A stretch of DNA of 64,000 nt from Colwellia sp. PAMC 21821 (GTDB lineage Bacteria > Pseudomonadota > Gammaproteobacteria > Enterobacterales > Alteromonadaceae): positions 3,658,001 through 3,722,000 of the forward strand of contig NZ_CP014943.1 of NCBI RefSeq assembly GCF_002077175.1, given 5' to 3'. Made by a program: the position numbers and the translations under genes. Of this stretch, positions 18,967 through 30,069 are shown piece after piece. The notes under the pieces are model-generated. The model worked only from the letters and a program-made list of their open reading frames with translations. It was not told the DNA's origin and did not search any database. Each line of letters begins with the position of its first letter. Positions within the stretch are counted from its first letter, which is position 1.

Positions 18967-18979
18967 AAATTACTCCTTA

Positions 18980-19678
18980 CTAACTGCGAATAGTGCGCTG
19001 TTCAATGCGTTTTTCGAATGTACCTAAAATTAAGCGATTAACATAAATACCAGGAGTATGAATGTGATCAGGGTCTAATTCGCCAGGTTCAACAATTTCT
19101 TCCACTTCAACAACGGTTATTTTGCCTGCAGTTGCCGCCATAGGATTAAAGTTACGTGCAGTTTTTCTAAACACTAAGTTGCCATAGCGGTCAGCTTTCC
19201 ATGCTTTTACGATAGCAAAGTCACCTTTAATCGCAGGTTCTAGAATGTAATGTCTTCCGTCAAATTCACGTTCTTCTTTGCCTTCGGCGACCGGTGTTCC
19301 GTAACCTGTTGCGGTAAAGAATGCCGGAATACCCGCTCCGCCAGCACGCATTTTTTCGGCTAAGGTACCTTGAGGTGTTAATTCAACCTCTAGTTCACCG
19401 TTCATCATTTGACGTTCAAATTCGGCATTTTCACCGACATAAGAGGCAATGATTTTTTTGATTTGACGGTTAGGCAGTAAAATACCGAGACCAAAATCGT
19501 CAACACCGCAGTTGTTAGAAACAACAGTTAATCCTTTCGTGCCTTTACGTTTTATTTCGCTAATCAGGTTTTCTGGAATACCACATAAACCAAAACCACC
19601 TGCAATAACGGTCATATTGTCTTCAAGACCGGCCATTGCTTCTTCATAGCTTGACACTACTTTGTCAAATCCTGCCAT
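18980..19678 (-). CDS. 3-oxoacid (acetoacetate) CoA-transferase subunit A
   Basis: Alpha subunit of the family I CoA-transferase (AtoD/ScoA type), 232 residues from ATG 19678. I use this start because TGAGGATC lies just upstream and [15 protein letters not shown] is the normal N-terminus; the longer frame to 19756 adds 26 unrelated residues. The CoA-transferase fingerprint [16 protein letters not shown] is at about residues 22-37, and [16 protein letters not shown] is also conserved. It is followed by subunit B at 13 bp. The gap to the HMG-CoA lyase gene upstream in the operon is about 120 bp and carries no terminator. Confidence 0.93.
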   Translation of the reverse strand: MAGFDKVVSSYEEAMAGLEDNMTVIAGGFGLCGIPENLISEIKRKGTKGLTVVSNNCGVDDFGLGILLPNRQIKKIIASYVGENAEFERQMMNGELEVELTPQGTLAEKMRAGGAGIPAFFTATGYGTPVAEGKEEREFDGRHYILEPAIKGDFAIVKAWKADRYGNLVFRKTARNFNPMAATAGKITVVEVEEIVEPGELDPDHIHTPGIYVNRLILGTFEKRIEQRTIRS

Positions 19679-19799
19679 TGTTTGATCCTCAATAAAAATT
19701 ATTGTTTTTTGTGCTTGTTGGCTAACGCAGATAATAGGTCTTATATGCGTTAGCAAAATTATTAATAATGTTATTTAAGTACATTAACCAATTAACGCG

Positions 19800-20741
19800 T
19801 TATTGTGCACGATATGCCACAGATACTTTTGATATTGGCGCTTTACCTAATTTGTCGCTAATAAACCAACCAGCGTTAAGTAACTTGTTGAAATCAATAT
19901 TGGTTGTTATGCCTAAACCGTTAAGCATATACAATACGTCTTCAGTCGCAACATTACCTGATGCGCCCTTAGCATATGGGCAACCACCCAGTCCTGCAAT
20001 AGCACTATCGACTACCTTTACGCCAGCTTGTAACGCCGCGTAAATATTCGTTAACGCTTGACCATAGGTATCATGGAAGTGTACGGCCAACTTTTCAACC
20101 GGTACCTTAGTACTAACCGCCTGTAACATTTTTGTTACGCTTGCCGGTGTACCAACACCAATAGTGTCGCCAAGTGATATTTCGTAACAACCCATTTTGT
20201 ATAACTTTTCGGCAACTTTTGCGACTTGCTCTGGCGCAATATCACCATCGTAAGGGCAGCCCACCACACAAGAAACATAACCTCGGACGGGAATATTTGC
20301 GGCTTTGGCCGCCTGCATTATCGGCTCAAAGCGTTGCAAGCTTTCTTCAATTGAGCAATTGATATTCTTTTGGCTGAACGCTTCTGAAGCTGCGCCAAAA
20401 ATAGCCACTTCATTCGCATTAACGGCCATGGCGGCTTCAAAGCCTTTCATGTTAGGCGTTAGTGCGGCGTAAGTAACACCTGTTTTGCGTTTAATACCGT
20501 TAAACACATCGCTCGACGTTGCCATTTGTGGCACCCATTTAGGGGAGACAAAACTGCCACTTTCAATGTAGCTAACCCCAGCATCGGCGAGTTGCTCAAT
20601 TAACGCTATTTTATCTTCAGCGCTAATTTGCACTTTTTCATTTTGCAGGCCATCACGTGGGCCAACTTCAACTATTTTTACTGACGTTGGCAACGCAATA
20701 GGTAACGAAGCTGCTAGTGAAGGAGTAAATACATCAGTCAT
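19800..20741 (-). CDS. liuE: Hydroxymethylglutaryl-CoA lyase
   Basis: Cleaves HMG-CoA to acetyl-CoA and acetoacetate, the last step of leucine breakdown proper. A TIM-barrel (HMGL-like) protein of 313 residues. The start of the barrel, [12 protein letters not shown], carries the catalytic Arg-Asp. The metal and catalytic loop is seen in [10 protein letters not shown], and the HMG-CoA lyase signature [19 protein letters not shown] includes the active-site cysteine. The start codon overlaps the end of liuD by one base (20741), so translation is probably coupled. Confidence 0.96.
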   Translation of the reverse strand: MTDVFTPSLAASLPIALPTSVKIVEVGPRDGLQNEKVQISAEDKIALIEQLADAGVSYIESGSFVSPKWVPQMATSSDVFNGIKRKTGVTYAALTPNMKGFEAAMAVNANEVAIFGAASEAFSQKNINCSIEESLQRFEPIMQAAKAANIPVRGYVSCVVGCPYDGDIAPEQVAKVAEKLYKMGCYEISLGDTIGVGTPASVTKMLQAVSTKVPVEKLAVHFHDTYGQALTNIYAALQAGVKVVDSAIAGLGGCPYAKGASGNVATEDVLYMLNGLGITTNIDFNKLLNAGWFISDKLGKAPISKVSVAYRAQ

Positions 20742-22753
20742 TATGCGTCCTCAGGGGTGAAAGCGACTAATTCAGCGCCACCGTCAACCATTTCGCCATC
20801 GTTATAATAAATAGCATCTACCACACCATTACTCGGCGCGCGAATAGTATGCTCCATCTTCATCGCTTCCATGATCATCAAGGGTTGGTCTGCTATAACG
20901 CTGTCGCCCGCTTTAATTAATACTGACACCATAGTGCCGTTCATTGGTGCTACTAGGCCACCATGGCTATCGTCACCGGTATTGTCGCCACAGTCAGGTA
21001 AAATATGCGTAAAGTTAAAGACACCATTTTGATGATAAAGACTAATTTGGTTAGCATTTTGTGCAATAGTTGCATGGCTGCGGTAACCATCGATACTGGC
21101 GTACAAGGTATCGTTTTCAATTCGACCTTGGCAATCAACGGTTTGACCATCAACGGTAATTAAATAGTAACTACCGCTGCCTTGGCGTTTTTGCTCGACG
21201 ACAATGGGGTATTCGGTGCCGTTATGGGCTAAAACGATATGATGAATGTTCGCTTCATTTAAACGCCATGCATTAGTCATATTCCAAGGTGAAAATGGGT
21301 CGTTAGTTTTAGCCGCTTTTACTTGCGCTTGTTGTGCTTGCGATAACACTAAATAAAGCGCTGCCATTGGCAATTCACCGGCAAGTGCTTGCTCATTTTC
21401 ATGGAAAATAATCGCTTGGTTTTTCTCTATAAAACCCGTGTCAATATCCGCATTTACAAAAGGCGCACTAGTGGCTAAATTATATAGAAAGTCGATATTG
21501 GTCGTAACACCACTAATGCGATATTCTGATAAAGCTTTGGCTAAACGTTGTAAGGCTTTTTCACGGTTTTCATCCCACACAATTAATTTTGCAATCATAG
21601 GATCGTAAAACACGCTCACTTCATCACCTTGACGAACACCGGTATCTACTCGGACAAATTCACTTTCAAGCGGTGGTTGTAAAAAATCTAGTGTACCCGT
21701 AGCAGGTAAAAAGTCGTTGTTTGGATCTTCAGCATAAATACGTGCTTCAAAAGCATGACCGTTGATTTTTAGTTCGTGTTGAGCTTTAGGTAATATTTCG
21801 CCAGCGGCTACACGCAGTTGCCATTCAACTAAGTCTTGGCCAGTAATTAATTCTGTAACTGGATGTTCTACTTGTAAGCGAGTATTCATTTCCATAAAGT
21901 AAAATGAACCGTCGATATCAAGTAAGAATTCAACCGTACCAGCGCCTTGATAACCAATAGCTTGGGCTGATTTTATTGCAGACTCACCCATTTGAGCGCG
22001 TAATTCTTCGCTCATGCTAAAGGCAGGGGCTTCTTCTATTACTTTTTGATGACGACGTTGTACAGAACAGTCGCGTTCGAACAGATAAACTGCGTTTTGA
22101 TGATTATCACAAAATACTTGAATTTCAACATGGCGTGGTTGCGTTAAGTATTTTTCAACCAGCATAGTATCATCACCAAATGATGATTTAGCTTCGCGTT
22201 TAGCGGCCGCAAAGCCTTCAGAAAACTCGCTTTCGTTCCAAACTTGGCGCATACCTTTACCACCGCCACCAGCCGTCGCTTTAAGTAGCACTGGATAACC
22301 CATGTCATCAGCAGCTTTTTTAATGACTGCTTCAGATTGGTCGTCACCATGATAGCCCGGCACTAAAGGTACGTTCGCTTTTTCCATGATGTTTTTAGCC
22401 GCAGACTTAGAGCCCATAGCTTCAATGGCAGCAACCGGTGGGCCAATAAAAGTAATACCTTCTTTAGCACACATACGACAAAAATCAGCATTTTCAGAAA
22501 GGAAACCGTAACCCGGATGAATAGCTTGGGCGCCAGTGCGCTTGGCGGCTTCAATGACTTTTTCTGATAATAAGTAACTTTCACGCGAAGGTGAACCACC
22601 AATGTGAATAGCTTCATCTGCCATATTAACGTGCAGAGAGTCAGCGTCAGCATCAGAATAAACTGCGACGGTTAATATACCCATTTTACGGGCAGTTTTA
22701 ATAACACGACAGGCGATTTCACCACGGTTAGCAATTAGTATTTTAGTAAACAT
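20741..22753 (-). CDS. liuD: Methylcrotonyl-CoA carboxylase, biotin-containing alpha subunit
   Basis: Alpha subunit of 3-methylcrotonyl-CoA carboxylase, which fixes bicarbonate on biotin with ATP for the leucine pathway. The 670 residues comprise a biotin carboxylase domain ([14 protein letters not shown]-grasp loop [36 protein letters not shown]), a BT linker domain, and a C-terminal biotinyl domain with [10 protein letters not shown], the lysine between the two methionines being biotinylated. It lies 5 bp behind liuC and overlaps liuE by one base, a tight operon. The partner beta subunit is liuB. Confidence 0.96.
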   Translation of the reverse strand: MFTKILIANRGEIACRVIKTARKMGILTVAVYSDADADSLHVNMADEAIHIGGSPSRESYLLSEKVIEAAKRTGAQAIHPGYGFLSENADFCRMCAKEGITFIGPPVAAIEAMGSKSAAKNIMEKANVPLVPGYHGDDQSEAVIKKAADDMGYPVLLKATAGGGGKGMRQVWNESEFSEGFAAAKREAKSSFGDDTMLVEKYLTQPRHVEIQVFCDNHQNAVYLFERDCSVQRRHQKVIEEAPAFSMSEELRAQMGESAIKSAQAIGYQGAGTVEFLLDIDGSFYFMEMNTRLQVEHPVTELITGQDLVEWQLRVAAGEILPKAQHELKINGHAFEARIYAEDPNNDFLPATGTLDFLQPPLESEFVRVDTGVRQGDEVSVFYDPMIAKLIVWDENREKALQRLAKALSEYRISGVTTNIDFLYNLATSAPFVNADIDTGFIEKNQAIIFHENEQALAGELPMAALYLVLSQAQQAQVKAAKTNDPFSPWNMTNAWRLNEANIHHIVLAHNGTEYPIVVEQKRQGSGSYYLITVDGQTVDCQGRIENDTLYASIDGYRSHATIAQNANQISLYHQNGVFNFTHILPDCGDNTGDDSHGGLVAPMNGTMVSVLIKAGDSVIADQPLMIMEAMKMEHTIRAPSNGVVDAIYYNDGEMVDGGAELVAFTPEDA

Positions 22754-22758
22754 GAATA

Positions 22759-23646
22759 TTATCCTTCGCCTTTATTTGTTGATGTTGTTGGCTCTGCTGA
22801 ACTGTTTGGCGTTGCTAAGTTGATTGGCTTAGCTTGCCAAGCAGGTTGGCGTTTTTCAAAAAATGCCGTTAGGCCTTCTTGGCCTTCTGAAGAAACGCGA
22901 ATGGCGGCAATACGTTCGCTGGTGTCTTTAATTAATGTCTCGTCAATATCTTGGTAGGCAACATCGAGTGCTAACTGTTTTGCTTGTCGCACCGCTAACG
23001 GGCCATTAGCTAATAAGGTATTTACCATGGTCGCAACGGCGGAATCTAACTCTGTTAACGCATAAACTTCATCGACCAAACCCAATTGTTGTGCTTTTTC
23101 AGCAAAAAATCGTTCAGCAGTTTGAAAATAACGTCGACTCGCTTTTTGACCAATCGCATTAACCACATAAGGGCTAATAGTTGCTGGAATTAAACCAAGT
23201 TTAACTTCACTCAAACAAAAGCTCGCTTTTTCGCTGGCCAGCACAATATCGCAACAACTGGCTAAGCCTACTGCGCCGCCAAAAGCTGCACCTTGCACTT
23301 TAGCAATGGTAGGTTGTGGTAAAAAATTGAGGTTTTTTAACATTTGCGCTAGGGCGTTTGCATCCGACAAGTTCTCTTCGTAAGAATAAGAAGCCATACG
23401 CTGCATCCAGCCTAAATCTGCACCAGCAGAAAAGCTTTTGCCCGTTGACGCTAGCACCATGACATTAATGTCATCGCACAGTGCTATTTCTTTAAATAGT
23501 TGGTTTAGCGCATAAATAATGCTGTCATCAAAGGCGTTGTGCTTATCAGGATTATTTAATGTCACGGTTGCTACGCCACGGCTGTCAACGTCGAACAATA
23601 CTTGTTCGCTAGGGCTTTTTATATTGTTATGTGAAAACATTTTCAA
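22759..23646 (-). CDS. liuC: Methylglutaconyl-CoA hydratase
   Basis: Enoyl-CoA hydratase/isomerase family (crotonase fold) that hydrates 3-methylglutaconyl-CoA to HMG-CoA. The crotonase signatures are AGADLGWM (acyl-CoA oxyanion region) and IAKVQGAAFGGAVGLASCCDIVLASEKASFCLSEVKLGLIPA, which holds the catalytic glutamates and the second oxyanion glycine. It is 295 residues, slightly longer than the about 265-residue norm because of a polar, Ser/Thr-rich C-terminal tail (PINLATPNSSAEPTTSTNKGEG). The specific substrate is assigned from its place between liuB (8 bp) and liuD (5 bp). Confidence 0.93.
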   Translation of the reverse strand: MKMFSHNNIKSPSEQVLFDVDSRGVATVTLNNPDKHNAFDDSIIYALNQLFKEIALCDDINVMVLASTGKSFSAGADLGWMQRMASYSYEENLSDANALAQMLKNLNFLPQPTIAKVQGAAFGGAVGLASCCDIVLASEKASFCLSEVKLGLIPATISPYVVNAIGQKASRRYFQTAERFFAEKAQQLGLVDEVYALTELDSAVATMVNTLLANGPLAVRQAKQLALDVAYQDIDETLIKDTSERIAAIRVSSEGQEGLTAFFEKRQPAWQAKPINLATPNSSAEPTTSTNKGEG

Positions 23647-23654
23647 TTACCCCC

Positions 23655-25262
23655 TTACATTCTAAATAGACCAAATTTGGTCTCTTTAATCACTTTATTT
23701 AATGAAGCTGAAATAGCTAACCCTAGTACTTGACGAGTTTCAGCCGGGTCGATAACACCGTCATCCCATAAACGCGCAGAAGCGTAATATGGATGACCTT
23801 GACGTTCGTAGTCATCAATAATCGGTTGCTTGAAGTTTGCTTCTTCTTCGGCGCTCCACTGCTCGCCAAGTTTATCTTTTTGATCGCGTTTAACTTGCGC
23901 TAATACGCCTGCTGCCTGCTCGCCACCCATTACTGATATGCGAGAGTTTGGCCACATAAATAGGAAACGTGGGTCATAAGCGCGGCCACACATACCGTAG
24001 TTACCTGCACCGAAACTACCTCCAATTAAAATGGTAAACTTAGGCACTTGCGCAGTAGCAACAGCCGTTACCATTTTCGCGCCGTGTTTTGCTATGCCGC
24101 CAGCCTCGTATTGTTTTCCGACCATAAAACCAGTAATGTTTTGTAAAAATACCAGAGGAATTTTTCGTTGTGCACAAAGCTCGATAAAGTGAGCACCTTT
24201 TTGTGCAGACTCACCAAATAAAATCCCATTATTGGCGACAATGCCTACTTGATAGCCGTAGATACGAGCAAAACCACAAACTAAGGTTGTGCCGTAAAGT
24301 GCTTTAAACTCATCAAATTCACTGCCATCAACCACACGGGCGATAATTTCTCGTACGTCGAATGGCTGGCGAGAGTCTTTTGGTACTATGCCGTAAACTT
24401 CTTCCATAGCATATGCAGGTTCAACCACTTCTTTAATCGCCATTTGTACGGGTTTAACACGGTTTAAGTTACCAATAGCACTGCGGGCAATTTCTAAAGC
24501 ATGGTGGTCATTTTGCGCCATGTGATCAGCAACACCTGAAGTACGACAATGCACATCAGCGCCACCTAAATCTTCAGCACTCACCACTTCACCGGTGGCC
24601 GCTTTAACTAATGGCGGGCCTGCAAGGAAAATAGTGCCTTGTTCTTTAACGATAATAGATTCATCAGCCATGGCAGGAACATAAGCGCCACCTGCGGTAC
24701 ATGAACCCATAACCACGGCAATTTGCGGAATACTTTGTGCTGACATATTGGCTTGATTGAAGAAAATACGACCAAAATGTTCTTTATCAGGGAAAACGTC
24801 ATCTTGGTTAGGTAAGTTTGCACCGCCTGAATCTACTAAGTAGATACAAGGTAAATTGTTTTCTTGTGCGATGGTTTGCGCGCGTAAATGTTTTTTAACG
24901 GTTAACGGGAAATACGTGCCGCCTTTAACCGTTGCGTCGTTGGCAACAATAATACATTCTTGGCCACCAACACGGCCAATGCCGGTAATAATGCCAGCAG
25001 CAGGGACGTTATCGTCGTAAACTTCATAAGCGGCTAATTGTGATAATTCAAGAAAGGCAGAGCCTGGGTCGAGTAGGGCATATACGCGATCTCTAGGCAA
25101 TAATTTACCCCGTGATAAATGACGTTCGCGACTGCGTTCGCCGCCACCCAATTTTATTTCTTCGAGTTTGACTTTTAAGTCATCAACTTGCACTTGCATA
25201 TGCGCAGCGTTTTCGATGAACTCAGGGCTGCGGGGATTAATTTTCGATATTATCTTAGCCAC
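23655..25262 (-). CDS. liuB: Methylcrotonyl-CoA carboxylase, carboxyltransferase beta subunit
   Basis: Carboxyltransferase subunit that moves the carboxyl group from biotin to 3-methylcrotonyl-CoA, giving 3-methylglutaconyl-CoA. It is 535 residues of two crotonase-like halves. Conserved pieces include [57 protein letters not shown], the C-terminal [20 protein letters not shown] and [13 protein letters not shown]. Length and sequence favour methylcrotonyl-CoA over propionyl-CoA carboxylase. The gene begins the tight liuBCDE part of the operon, 259 bp after liuA. Confidence 0.96.
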   Translation of the reverse strand: MAKIISKINPRSPEFIENAAHMQVQVDDLKVKLEEIKLGGGERSRERHLSRGKLLPRDRVYALLDPGSAFLELSQLAAYEVYDDNVPAAGIITGIGRVGGQECIIVANDATVKGGTYFPLTVKKHLRAQTIAQENNLPCIYLVDSGGANLPNQDDVFPDKEHFGRIFFNQANMSAQSIPQIAVVMGSCTAGGAYVPAMADESIIVKEQGTIFLAGPPLVKAATGEVVSAEDLGGADVHCRTSGVADHMAQNDHHALEIARSAIGNLNRVKPVQMAIKEVVEPAYAMEEVYGIVPKDSRQPFDVREIIARVVDGSEFDEFKALYGTTLVCGFARIYGYQVGIVANNGILFGESAQKGAHFIELCAQRKIPLVFLQNITGFMVGKQYEAGGIAKHGAKMVTAVATAQVPKFTILIGGSFGAGNYGMCGRAYDPRFLFMWPNSRISVMGGEQAAGVLAQVKRDQKDKLGEQWSAEEEANFKQPIIDDYERQGHPYYASARLWDDGVIDPAETRQVLGLAISASLNKVIKETKFGLFRM

Positions 25263-25468
25263 GTTATAACCTTCTTTTTGTTAATCTTGTGCTTCGTTAG
25301 CGTGTTTCTATTTAACAGAGCATATTGATATTGTTGTCGATGCACTAATGTTTAAAATTTACATTTAATTTGATGCTCAACGTAATGAGCGTTCAATAGC
25401 AATAGTCACTGGTTTAGCCTATCTTGCTTGGTTTAGCCTGTTGTAACTCTGTTTAATCTGCTTTTAAA

Positions 25469-25504
25469 GCCAATGGCGTGAGTATTAAAATCACGCGCAT
25501 TGGC
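25469..25504. terminator. Hairpin between liuA and liuB
   Basis: GCCAATG-g-CGTGA and TCACG-cg-CATTGGC make a long bulged stem 18 bp after the liuA stop. On the minus strand it runs into TTTAAAAG, a weak T run. It may partly terminate or process the transcript inside the 259-bp liuA-liuB gap and so set different levels of dehydrogenase and carboxylase. Short GGTTTAGCCT repeats are also present in the gap (about 25411-25440). Confidence 0.5.
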
Positions 25505-25521
25505 GATTAGGAAAAGTTAAA

Positions 25522-26691
25522 TTAAACTGATTCGTTGAACAACTCGCGGCCAATTAGCATACGACGAATTTCTGATGTGCCGGCGCCAATTTCATACAAC
25601 TTAGCATCACGTAATAAACGTCCCGCTGGAAATTCATTTATGTAACCGTTACCACCGAGTAACTGAATCGCGTCTAACGCCATTTTAGTCGCCAGTTCGG
25701 CAGAATATAAAATAACGCCTGCAGCATCCTTACGCGTTGTTTCGCCGCGATCAGCTGCCATTGCACATAAATAAGCATAAGATTTTGCTGCATTCATTTG
25801 CGTGTACATGTCGGCAATTTTGCCTTGAATTAATTGAAATTCACCAATGGCTTGACCAAATTGTTTTCTGTCGTGAATGTAAGGTACAACTAAGTCCATA
25901 CAAGCATCCATAATGCCTAGCGGGCCGCCGGTTAATACTAAACGCTCGTAATCTAGGCCAGACATGAGTACGCGCACGCCTTTGCCTTCTTCACCTAAAA
26001 TGTTTTCAGCAGGTACTTCACAATCTTGGAAAACTAATTCACAAGTATTAGAGCCACGCATACCTAATTTATCGAGTTTTTGATGACGAGAAAAACCTGG
26101 ATAGTCACGTTCAACGATAAAGGCGGTAATACCTTTAGAACCAGCACTGGTATCAGTTTTGGCATAAATGATAAAAACATGAGCGTCAGGACCGTTAGTG
26201 ATCCACATTTTGTTGCCGTTAAGAATATACTTATCACCTTGTTTTTTAGCGGTAAGTTTCATGCTGACAACGTCTGAACCGGCATTAGGTTCAGACATTG
26301 CTAAGGCACCAATATGTTCACCGGTACAAAGTTTTGGTAAATACTTTTCTTTTTGTTCATGGCTACCATTTTTGTTTAATTGGTTTAAACAAAGATTAGA
26401 CATAGCACCGTAACTTAGGCCAACAGAGGCAGAAGCACGTGAAATTTCTTGCATCGCAACCATGTGCTCTAAATAGCCTAAACCAGAACCACCGTATTGT
26501 TCATCTACAGTCATGCCCAATAAACCTAAATCGCCAAACTTGCGCCATAAATCCATCGGAAATTCATTGTCTTTATCGATTTGTTCTGCGCGAGGAGCAA
26601 TTTCGTCACGAGCAAAAGCGTTCACCGAGGTGCGGATCATGTCAACGGTTTCACCCAAGTTAAAATTCATTGATGAGAATGTAGAAATCAT
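25522..26691 (-). CDS. liuA: Isovaleryl-CoA dehydrogenase
   Basis: FAD-dependent acyl-CoA dehydrogenase that oxidises isovaleryl-CoA to 3-methylcrotonyl-CoA and passes electrons to ETF. It is 389 residues with the three-part acyl-CoA dehydrogenase fold: [36 protein letters not shown] and [17 protein letters not shown]. The catalytic glutamate lies in helix G ([15 protein letters not shown]), which marks the isovaleryl-CoA branch, and the C-terminal signature is [33 protein letters not shown]. It lies 91 bp after liuR on the same strand, probably as one regulated transcript. Confidence 0.96.
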   Translation of the reverse strand: MISTFSSMNFNLGETVDMIRTSVNAFARDEIAPRAEQIDKDNEFPMDLWRKFGDLGLLGMTVDEQYGGSGLGYLEHMVAMQEISRASASVGLSYGAMSNLCLNQLNKNGSHEQKEKYLPKLCTGEHIGALAMSEPNAGSDVVSMKLTAKKQGDKYILNGNKMWITNGPDAHVFIIYAKTDTSAGSKGITAFIVERDYPGFSRHQKLDKLGMRGSNTCELVFQDCEVPAENILGEEGKGVRVLMSGLDYERLVLTGGPLGIMDACMDLVVPYIHDRKQFGQAIGEFQLIQGKIADMYTQMNAAKSYAYLCAMAADRGETTRKDAAGVILYSAELATKMALDAIQLLGGNGYINEFPAGRLLRDAKLYEIGAGTSEIRRMLIGRELFNESV

Positions 26692-26782
26692 AGTAGGTCC
26701 TTTAATAATTGTTTGTCGTGTTAACGCGTTTACTGTTGGCGTTAGCTGTTACTTTAATTTGTGTTTTTTTATCGTGCTTTAT

Positions 26783-27175
26783 TTATTTATCTATCGAAGC
26801 GAGCGCATTTTGACAGTTGCTTTCTAAGCCTGTTAATTCAATTAATACAGCTTGAATGTCTTCTAGCTGTTGGTTTAAATCATTTTTCTTGTTCGAGATT
26901 AAATCCATAATTGTATTTAGCTGCGTTACACTCGATTTATCGGCATCGTAAAGCTCAAATAAGCGACCTGTTTCAGCTAATGAAAAACCTAAGCGTTTAC
27001 CACGTAGAATTAACTTTAGTCGAACTCTGTCTCTTTGGTTGTAAATTCTTGTTTGTCCTTTGCGAGTAGGAGTGATCAAACCTTGGTCTTCGTAAAAACG
27101 GATACTGCGGGTGGTAATATCAAACTCTCTCGCTAACTCACCAATAGCGTAGGTGACTGGGGTAATATCGCTCAT
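26783..27175 (-). CDS. liuR: MerR-family regulator of leucine degradation
   Basis: A 130-residue transcription factor. The N-terminal MerR winged helix-turn-helix is YAIGELAREFDITTRSIRFYEDQGLITPTRKGQTRIYNQRDRVRLKLI. A coiled-coil dimerisation helix and short C-terminus (LTGLESNCQNALASIDK) follow, with no cysteine arrangement for metal sensing. Its location next to liuA and the divergent thiolase matches LiuR, the regulator of branched-chain amino acid catabolism in gammaproteobacteria. A perfect palindrome (TTTACGTTAACGTAAA) lies 54 bp upstream of its start, and a second copy lies before the thiolase, so it probably controls both directions and itself. Confidence 0.92.
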   Translation of the reverse strand: MSDITPVTYAIGELAREFDITTRSIRFYEDQGLITPTRKGQTRIYNQRDRVRLKLILRGKRLGFSLAETGRLFELYDADKSSVTQLNTIMDLISNKKNDLNQQLEDIQAVLIELTGLESNCQNALASIDK

Positions 27176-27228
27176 TTTTATTGCTCGAAGTTAATGTGTA
27201 TTTTAGCTATACGATACCTTACAACAAG

Positions 27229-27244
27229 TTTACGTTAACGTAAA
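27229..27244. promoter_or_regulatory. Predicted LiuR operator, liuR-liuA side
   Basis: TTTACGTTAACGTAAA is a perfect 16-bp palindrome in the liuR/thiolase intergenic region, 54 bp upstream of liuR. It shares the TTTACGTT..CGTAAA frame with the second site at 27377. The role in LiuR binding is inferred from position and the MerR-type dyad. Confidence 0.78.
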
Positions 27245-27376
27245 GTGCGAGGCGTGAGTAAGCTATGCAATACGACATTTATTATTGCTAATATTAGTTA
27301 GGTTTTATGCGCGTGTTGTAAAGAATGCTTGGCGAATTTGCAATCAGAGGCAAAGATAACACTAAAGGACTACGAT

Positions 27377-27394
27377 CTTTACGTTGGCGTAAAG
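27377..27394. promoter_or_regulatory. Predicted LiuR operator, thiolase side
   Basis: CTTTACGTTGGCGTAAAG is an 18-bp dyad with two mismatched central bases, 80 bp upstream of the thiolase ATG. It is the same motif as the site at 27229. Confidence 0.78.
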
Positions 27395-27473
27395 CTGTAA
27401 TTGCGGTAATCTGTTGCGCAATTATTATCGATTAATAGCTACATTTATCGAATTACACTTTTCGGAGAGCCAC

Positions 27474-28658
27474 ATGTCTACTCAAGATCCTATCGTTATC
27501 GTTGCAGCAAAACGTACCCCTATGGGCGGTTTTATGGGCGGTTTATCTGCAGTTAGTGCTACCACATTAGGTGCAACAGCTATTCGTGGTGCTATGGCAG
27601 CCGCTAATTTATCTAATGATCAAGTCGATGAAGTGATCATGGGTTGTGTTTTACCTGCCGGTTTAAAACAAGCACCTGCCCGTCAAGCGGCATTAGAAGC
27701 TGACTTAGACTTGTCTACGACTTGTACTACGATTAACAAAGTTTGTGGCTCAGGTATGAAAGCGGCTATGCAGGCACATGATGCTTTATTAGCAGGTTCT
27801 ATTGATGTTGCTATTGCGGGCGGCATGGAAAGTATGACGAATGCGCCGCATTTATTACCCAGTGGTAGAGCTGGTATTAAAATGGGTCACGGTCAAGTCC
27901 TTGATCATATGATGACTGACGGTCTAGAAAATGCTTACGACGGTGTTGCTATGGGGTGTTTCGCACAAGCTACTGCCGATGAGTCAGCATTTACTCGTGA
28001 AGACATGGATGCTTATGCTATTCGCTCTTTAGAACGCGCAAATGCTGCGATTGCAGATGGTGCTTTCGTTAATGAAATATCACCAGTAACCATTAAATCT
28101 CGCCGTGGTGACTCAGTATTCGACATTGATGAACAACCGGGTAATGCGCGTCCTGATAAAATTCCTAGCTTGCGCCCAGCATTTAAAAAAGACGGTACAA
28201 TTACTGCTGCTAACTCAAGCTCTATTTCTGATGGCGCAGCCGCATTAGTGATGATGAAATTGTCAGAAGCACAAAAGCGTGGTTTAACGCCATTATGTAA
28301 AATTGTTGCTCACGCTATGCACGCGCAAAAGCCAGCAGAATTTACCGTAGCACCGGTTGGCGCTATGAAAAAAGTTTTAGAAAAAGCTAATTGGACAACA
28401 GCAGATGTAGATTTGTTTGAAATCAACGAAGCCTTTGCCATGGTAACTATGCTAGGTATTAAAGCGTTAGACTTAGATGTTGCGAAAGTAAACGTTAACG
28501 GCGGCGCTTGTGCTTTAGGTCACCCGTTAGGCGCTAGTGGCGCACGTATTATGGTGACATTAATTCATGCCCTGAAAAACAGAGGTTTAAGCAAAGGTCT
28601 TGCTTCTTTATGTATTGGCGGCGGCGAAGCAACAGCGATTGCTATTGAAATGATGTAA
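27474..28658 (+). CDS. Acetyl-CoA C-acetyltransferase (thiolase)
   Basis: Biosynthetic-type thiolase (AtoB family) that splits acetoacetyl-CoA into two acetyl-CoA. The start is ATG 27474 with GGAG eight bases upstream; the longer frame to 27414 has no such site. The 394-residue protein has the active-site cysteine in TINKVCGSGMKAAM, the histidine in GGACALGHPLGASGARI and the second cysteine in LCIGGGEATA. The LiuR-like operator ahead of it ties it to the divergent liu operon. There, HMG-CoA lyase and the CoA-transferase would deliver acetoacetyl-CoA. A clear terminator follows. Confidence 0.95.
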   Translation: MSTQDPIVIVAAKRTPMGGFMGGLSAVSATTLGATAIRGAMAAANLSNDQVDEVIMGCVLPAGLKQAPARQAALEADLDLSTTCTTINKVCGSGMKAAMQAHDALLAGSIDVAIAGGMESMTNAPHLLPSGRAGIKMGHGQVLDHMMTDGLENAYDGVAMGCFAQATADESAFTREDMDAYAIRSLERANAAIADGAFVNEISPVTIKSRRGDSVFDIDEQPGNARPDKIPSLRPAFKKDGTITAANSSSISDGAAALVMMKLSEAQKRGLTPLCKIVAHAMHAQKPAEFTVAPVGAMKKVLEKANWTTADVDLFEINEAFAMVTMLGIKALDLDVAKVNVNGGACALGHPLGASGARIMVTLIHALKNRGLSKGLASLCIGGGEATAIAIEMM

Positions 28659-28695
28659 CCACTCAGGTTATACCAAGTTGATAAATGGTATTACT

Positions 28696-28726
28696 TAAAA
28701 AGCCCACTTATTTGTGGGCTTTTTTG
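28696..28726. terminator. Intrinsic terminator after the thiolase gene
   Basis: AAAAAGCCCAC-TTATTT-GTGGGCTTTTTT: 11-bp stem with A and T runs, 38 bp after the thiolase stop. Confidence 0.9.
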
Positions 28727-28924
28727 ATTTTAGTGTTTACTCAAGCATATTTTTATATGGCTAGGCGATATTAATATGAGCTAACGAAATCAAAGTAATT
28801 CAAATAAAAAGAAATACTTAGTAACACTTATCTGAATGAAATATATTGAACTACTAACGTAATATTGAGTATAAAGTGTGGGTATATCAATCACTGAAAA
28901 TTAAAATAATAAACAGGGTAAGTT

Positions 28925-29694
28925 ATGACATTAAAAAATATTCACATAACGGTATTAGCTGTGCTTACGTGTTTCCTCACTCAAAATGTTTGGGCTGACA
29001 GCTTAGCCGACTTACAACAAGCTTTGGCAAAGCTCAACGGTAGTGAGCCTGTCACAGGTGTATTAGACGTTTCATTTTCTGAGTCTAGAGGTGAGGGAAA
29101 AGATAAAAAATTAAAAACTGGCGCAATTAAATCAACATTGTCTGAGAGTATTGAAGGCTTAGATATCCGTTATTCTAAGGACGTACTATTACAAATAGCA
29201 GAAGAAAATCGCCTTAAGTTGGCCGATGAAGAAGCTGATACGCCGGCGTTAAATGGCGCAGAAATTTTATCAGCGTCATCATTAATCCCAATCCTTTCAT
29301 CGGCACAGCCAATTTTAGATGCTATCTCAAAGGGGGAGCTTAGAGGGGAGACCCGCATTGAGTATTTTGATCAACAGGTACGTGTTTTGGACTTTGAGTT
29401 ACCGCTCGAAAGTTTTATTGATGATAAAAAAACGCGGGTTATGTCAATAAGTTTAAAGGGAGTTACCAGGTATTGATTGATGATGAAGGTGTTCCTATTG
29501 AAACTCGCCTAACGTATTCAGGAAAAGGCAGTGCTTATATCTTTTTCTCTATGTCTGCAGAAAGTCAGATTACTTCACAATTTCAAATTAAAGGCACTCG
29601 TTTAGTGAGAGTTAATAAAACGATCGAGTCGAACTCAACGTCTACGTTTAACGACCGCACTTATAGTGGTCGATGGCAGTTGGCGCTGCAGTAA
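28925..29694 (+). pseudogene. Secreted protein of unknown function, frameshifted
   Basis: An exported protein with a signal peptide (MTLKNIHITVLAVLTCFLTQNVWA, cleavage after VWA). The mature part begins DSLADLQQALAKLNG. Frame 1 ends at 29476 after SISLKGVTRY. The sequence makes better sense if it continues in the next frame as SLKG-SYQVLIDDEGVPIETRLTYSGKG to 29694, which needs one extra G in the GGG run at 29458-29460. The joined protein is about 256 residues, largely beta-strand in pattern, with an acidic region near residues 95-105. I recognise no domain. AAACAGGGTAAGTT precedes the ATG. The 266-bp upstream gap holds the thiolase terminator and an AT-rich stretch. Confidence 0.7.
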
Positions 29695-30069
29695 TATATT
29701 AACGATCACTTATGTAAGTTTTGGGCTCTTGAAAAACCTAATTTCAATAGCCCTGATTGTCTGATGTTTTAAATAGAGTGAAATTAGTGCCATATATTTG
29801 GCCTCTATTTAACGCAGCGAATAGCGGCCAATAACGCAGAAGTTGGTTACTTTTCAGTAGAAATATACCGGCTATTAGTCATATTGGCATTACAATTATA
29901 GTTAGCGGTAAATTTTCATGGCTGGTGAATTTTAGTCACATCGAATTTCTTGAACCTTGTACTGCTAATACCAATATCACTCATTAAGTATTCTACTTTT
30001 TCATGAGAAAAAATAAATAAATACAAGCTATTAAATGGTGTGTTATTGATTCTTTCTAGCTGAGGAACA

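Noticed and set aside
28670..28691. ATACCA...TGGTAT inverted repeat after the thiolase gene, as a minimal MITE copy
   Set aside because: Only 6 bp of inverted repeat and none of the internal blocks are present; it may be chance in AT-rich DNA.
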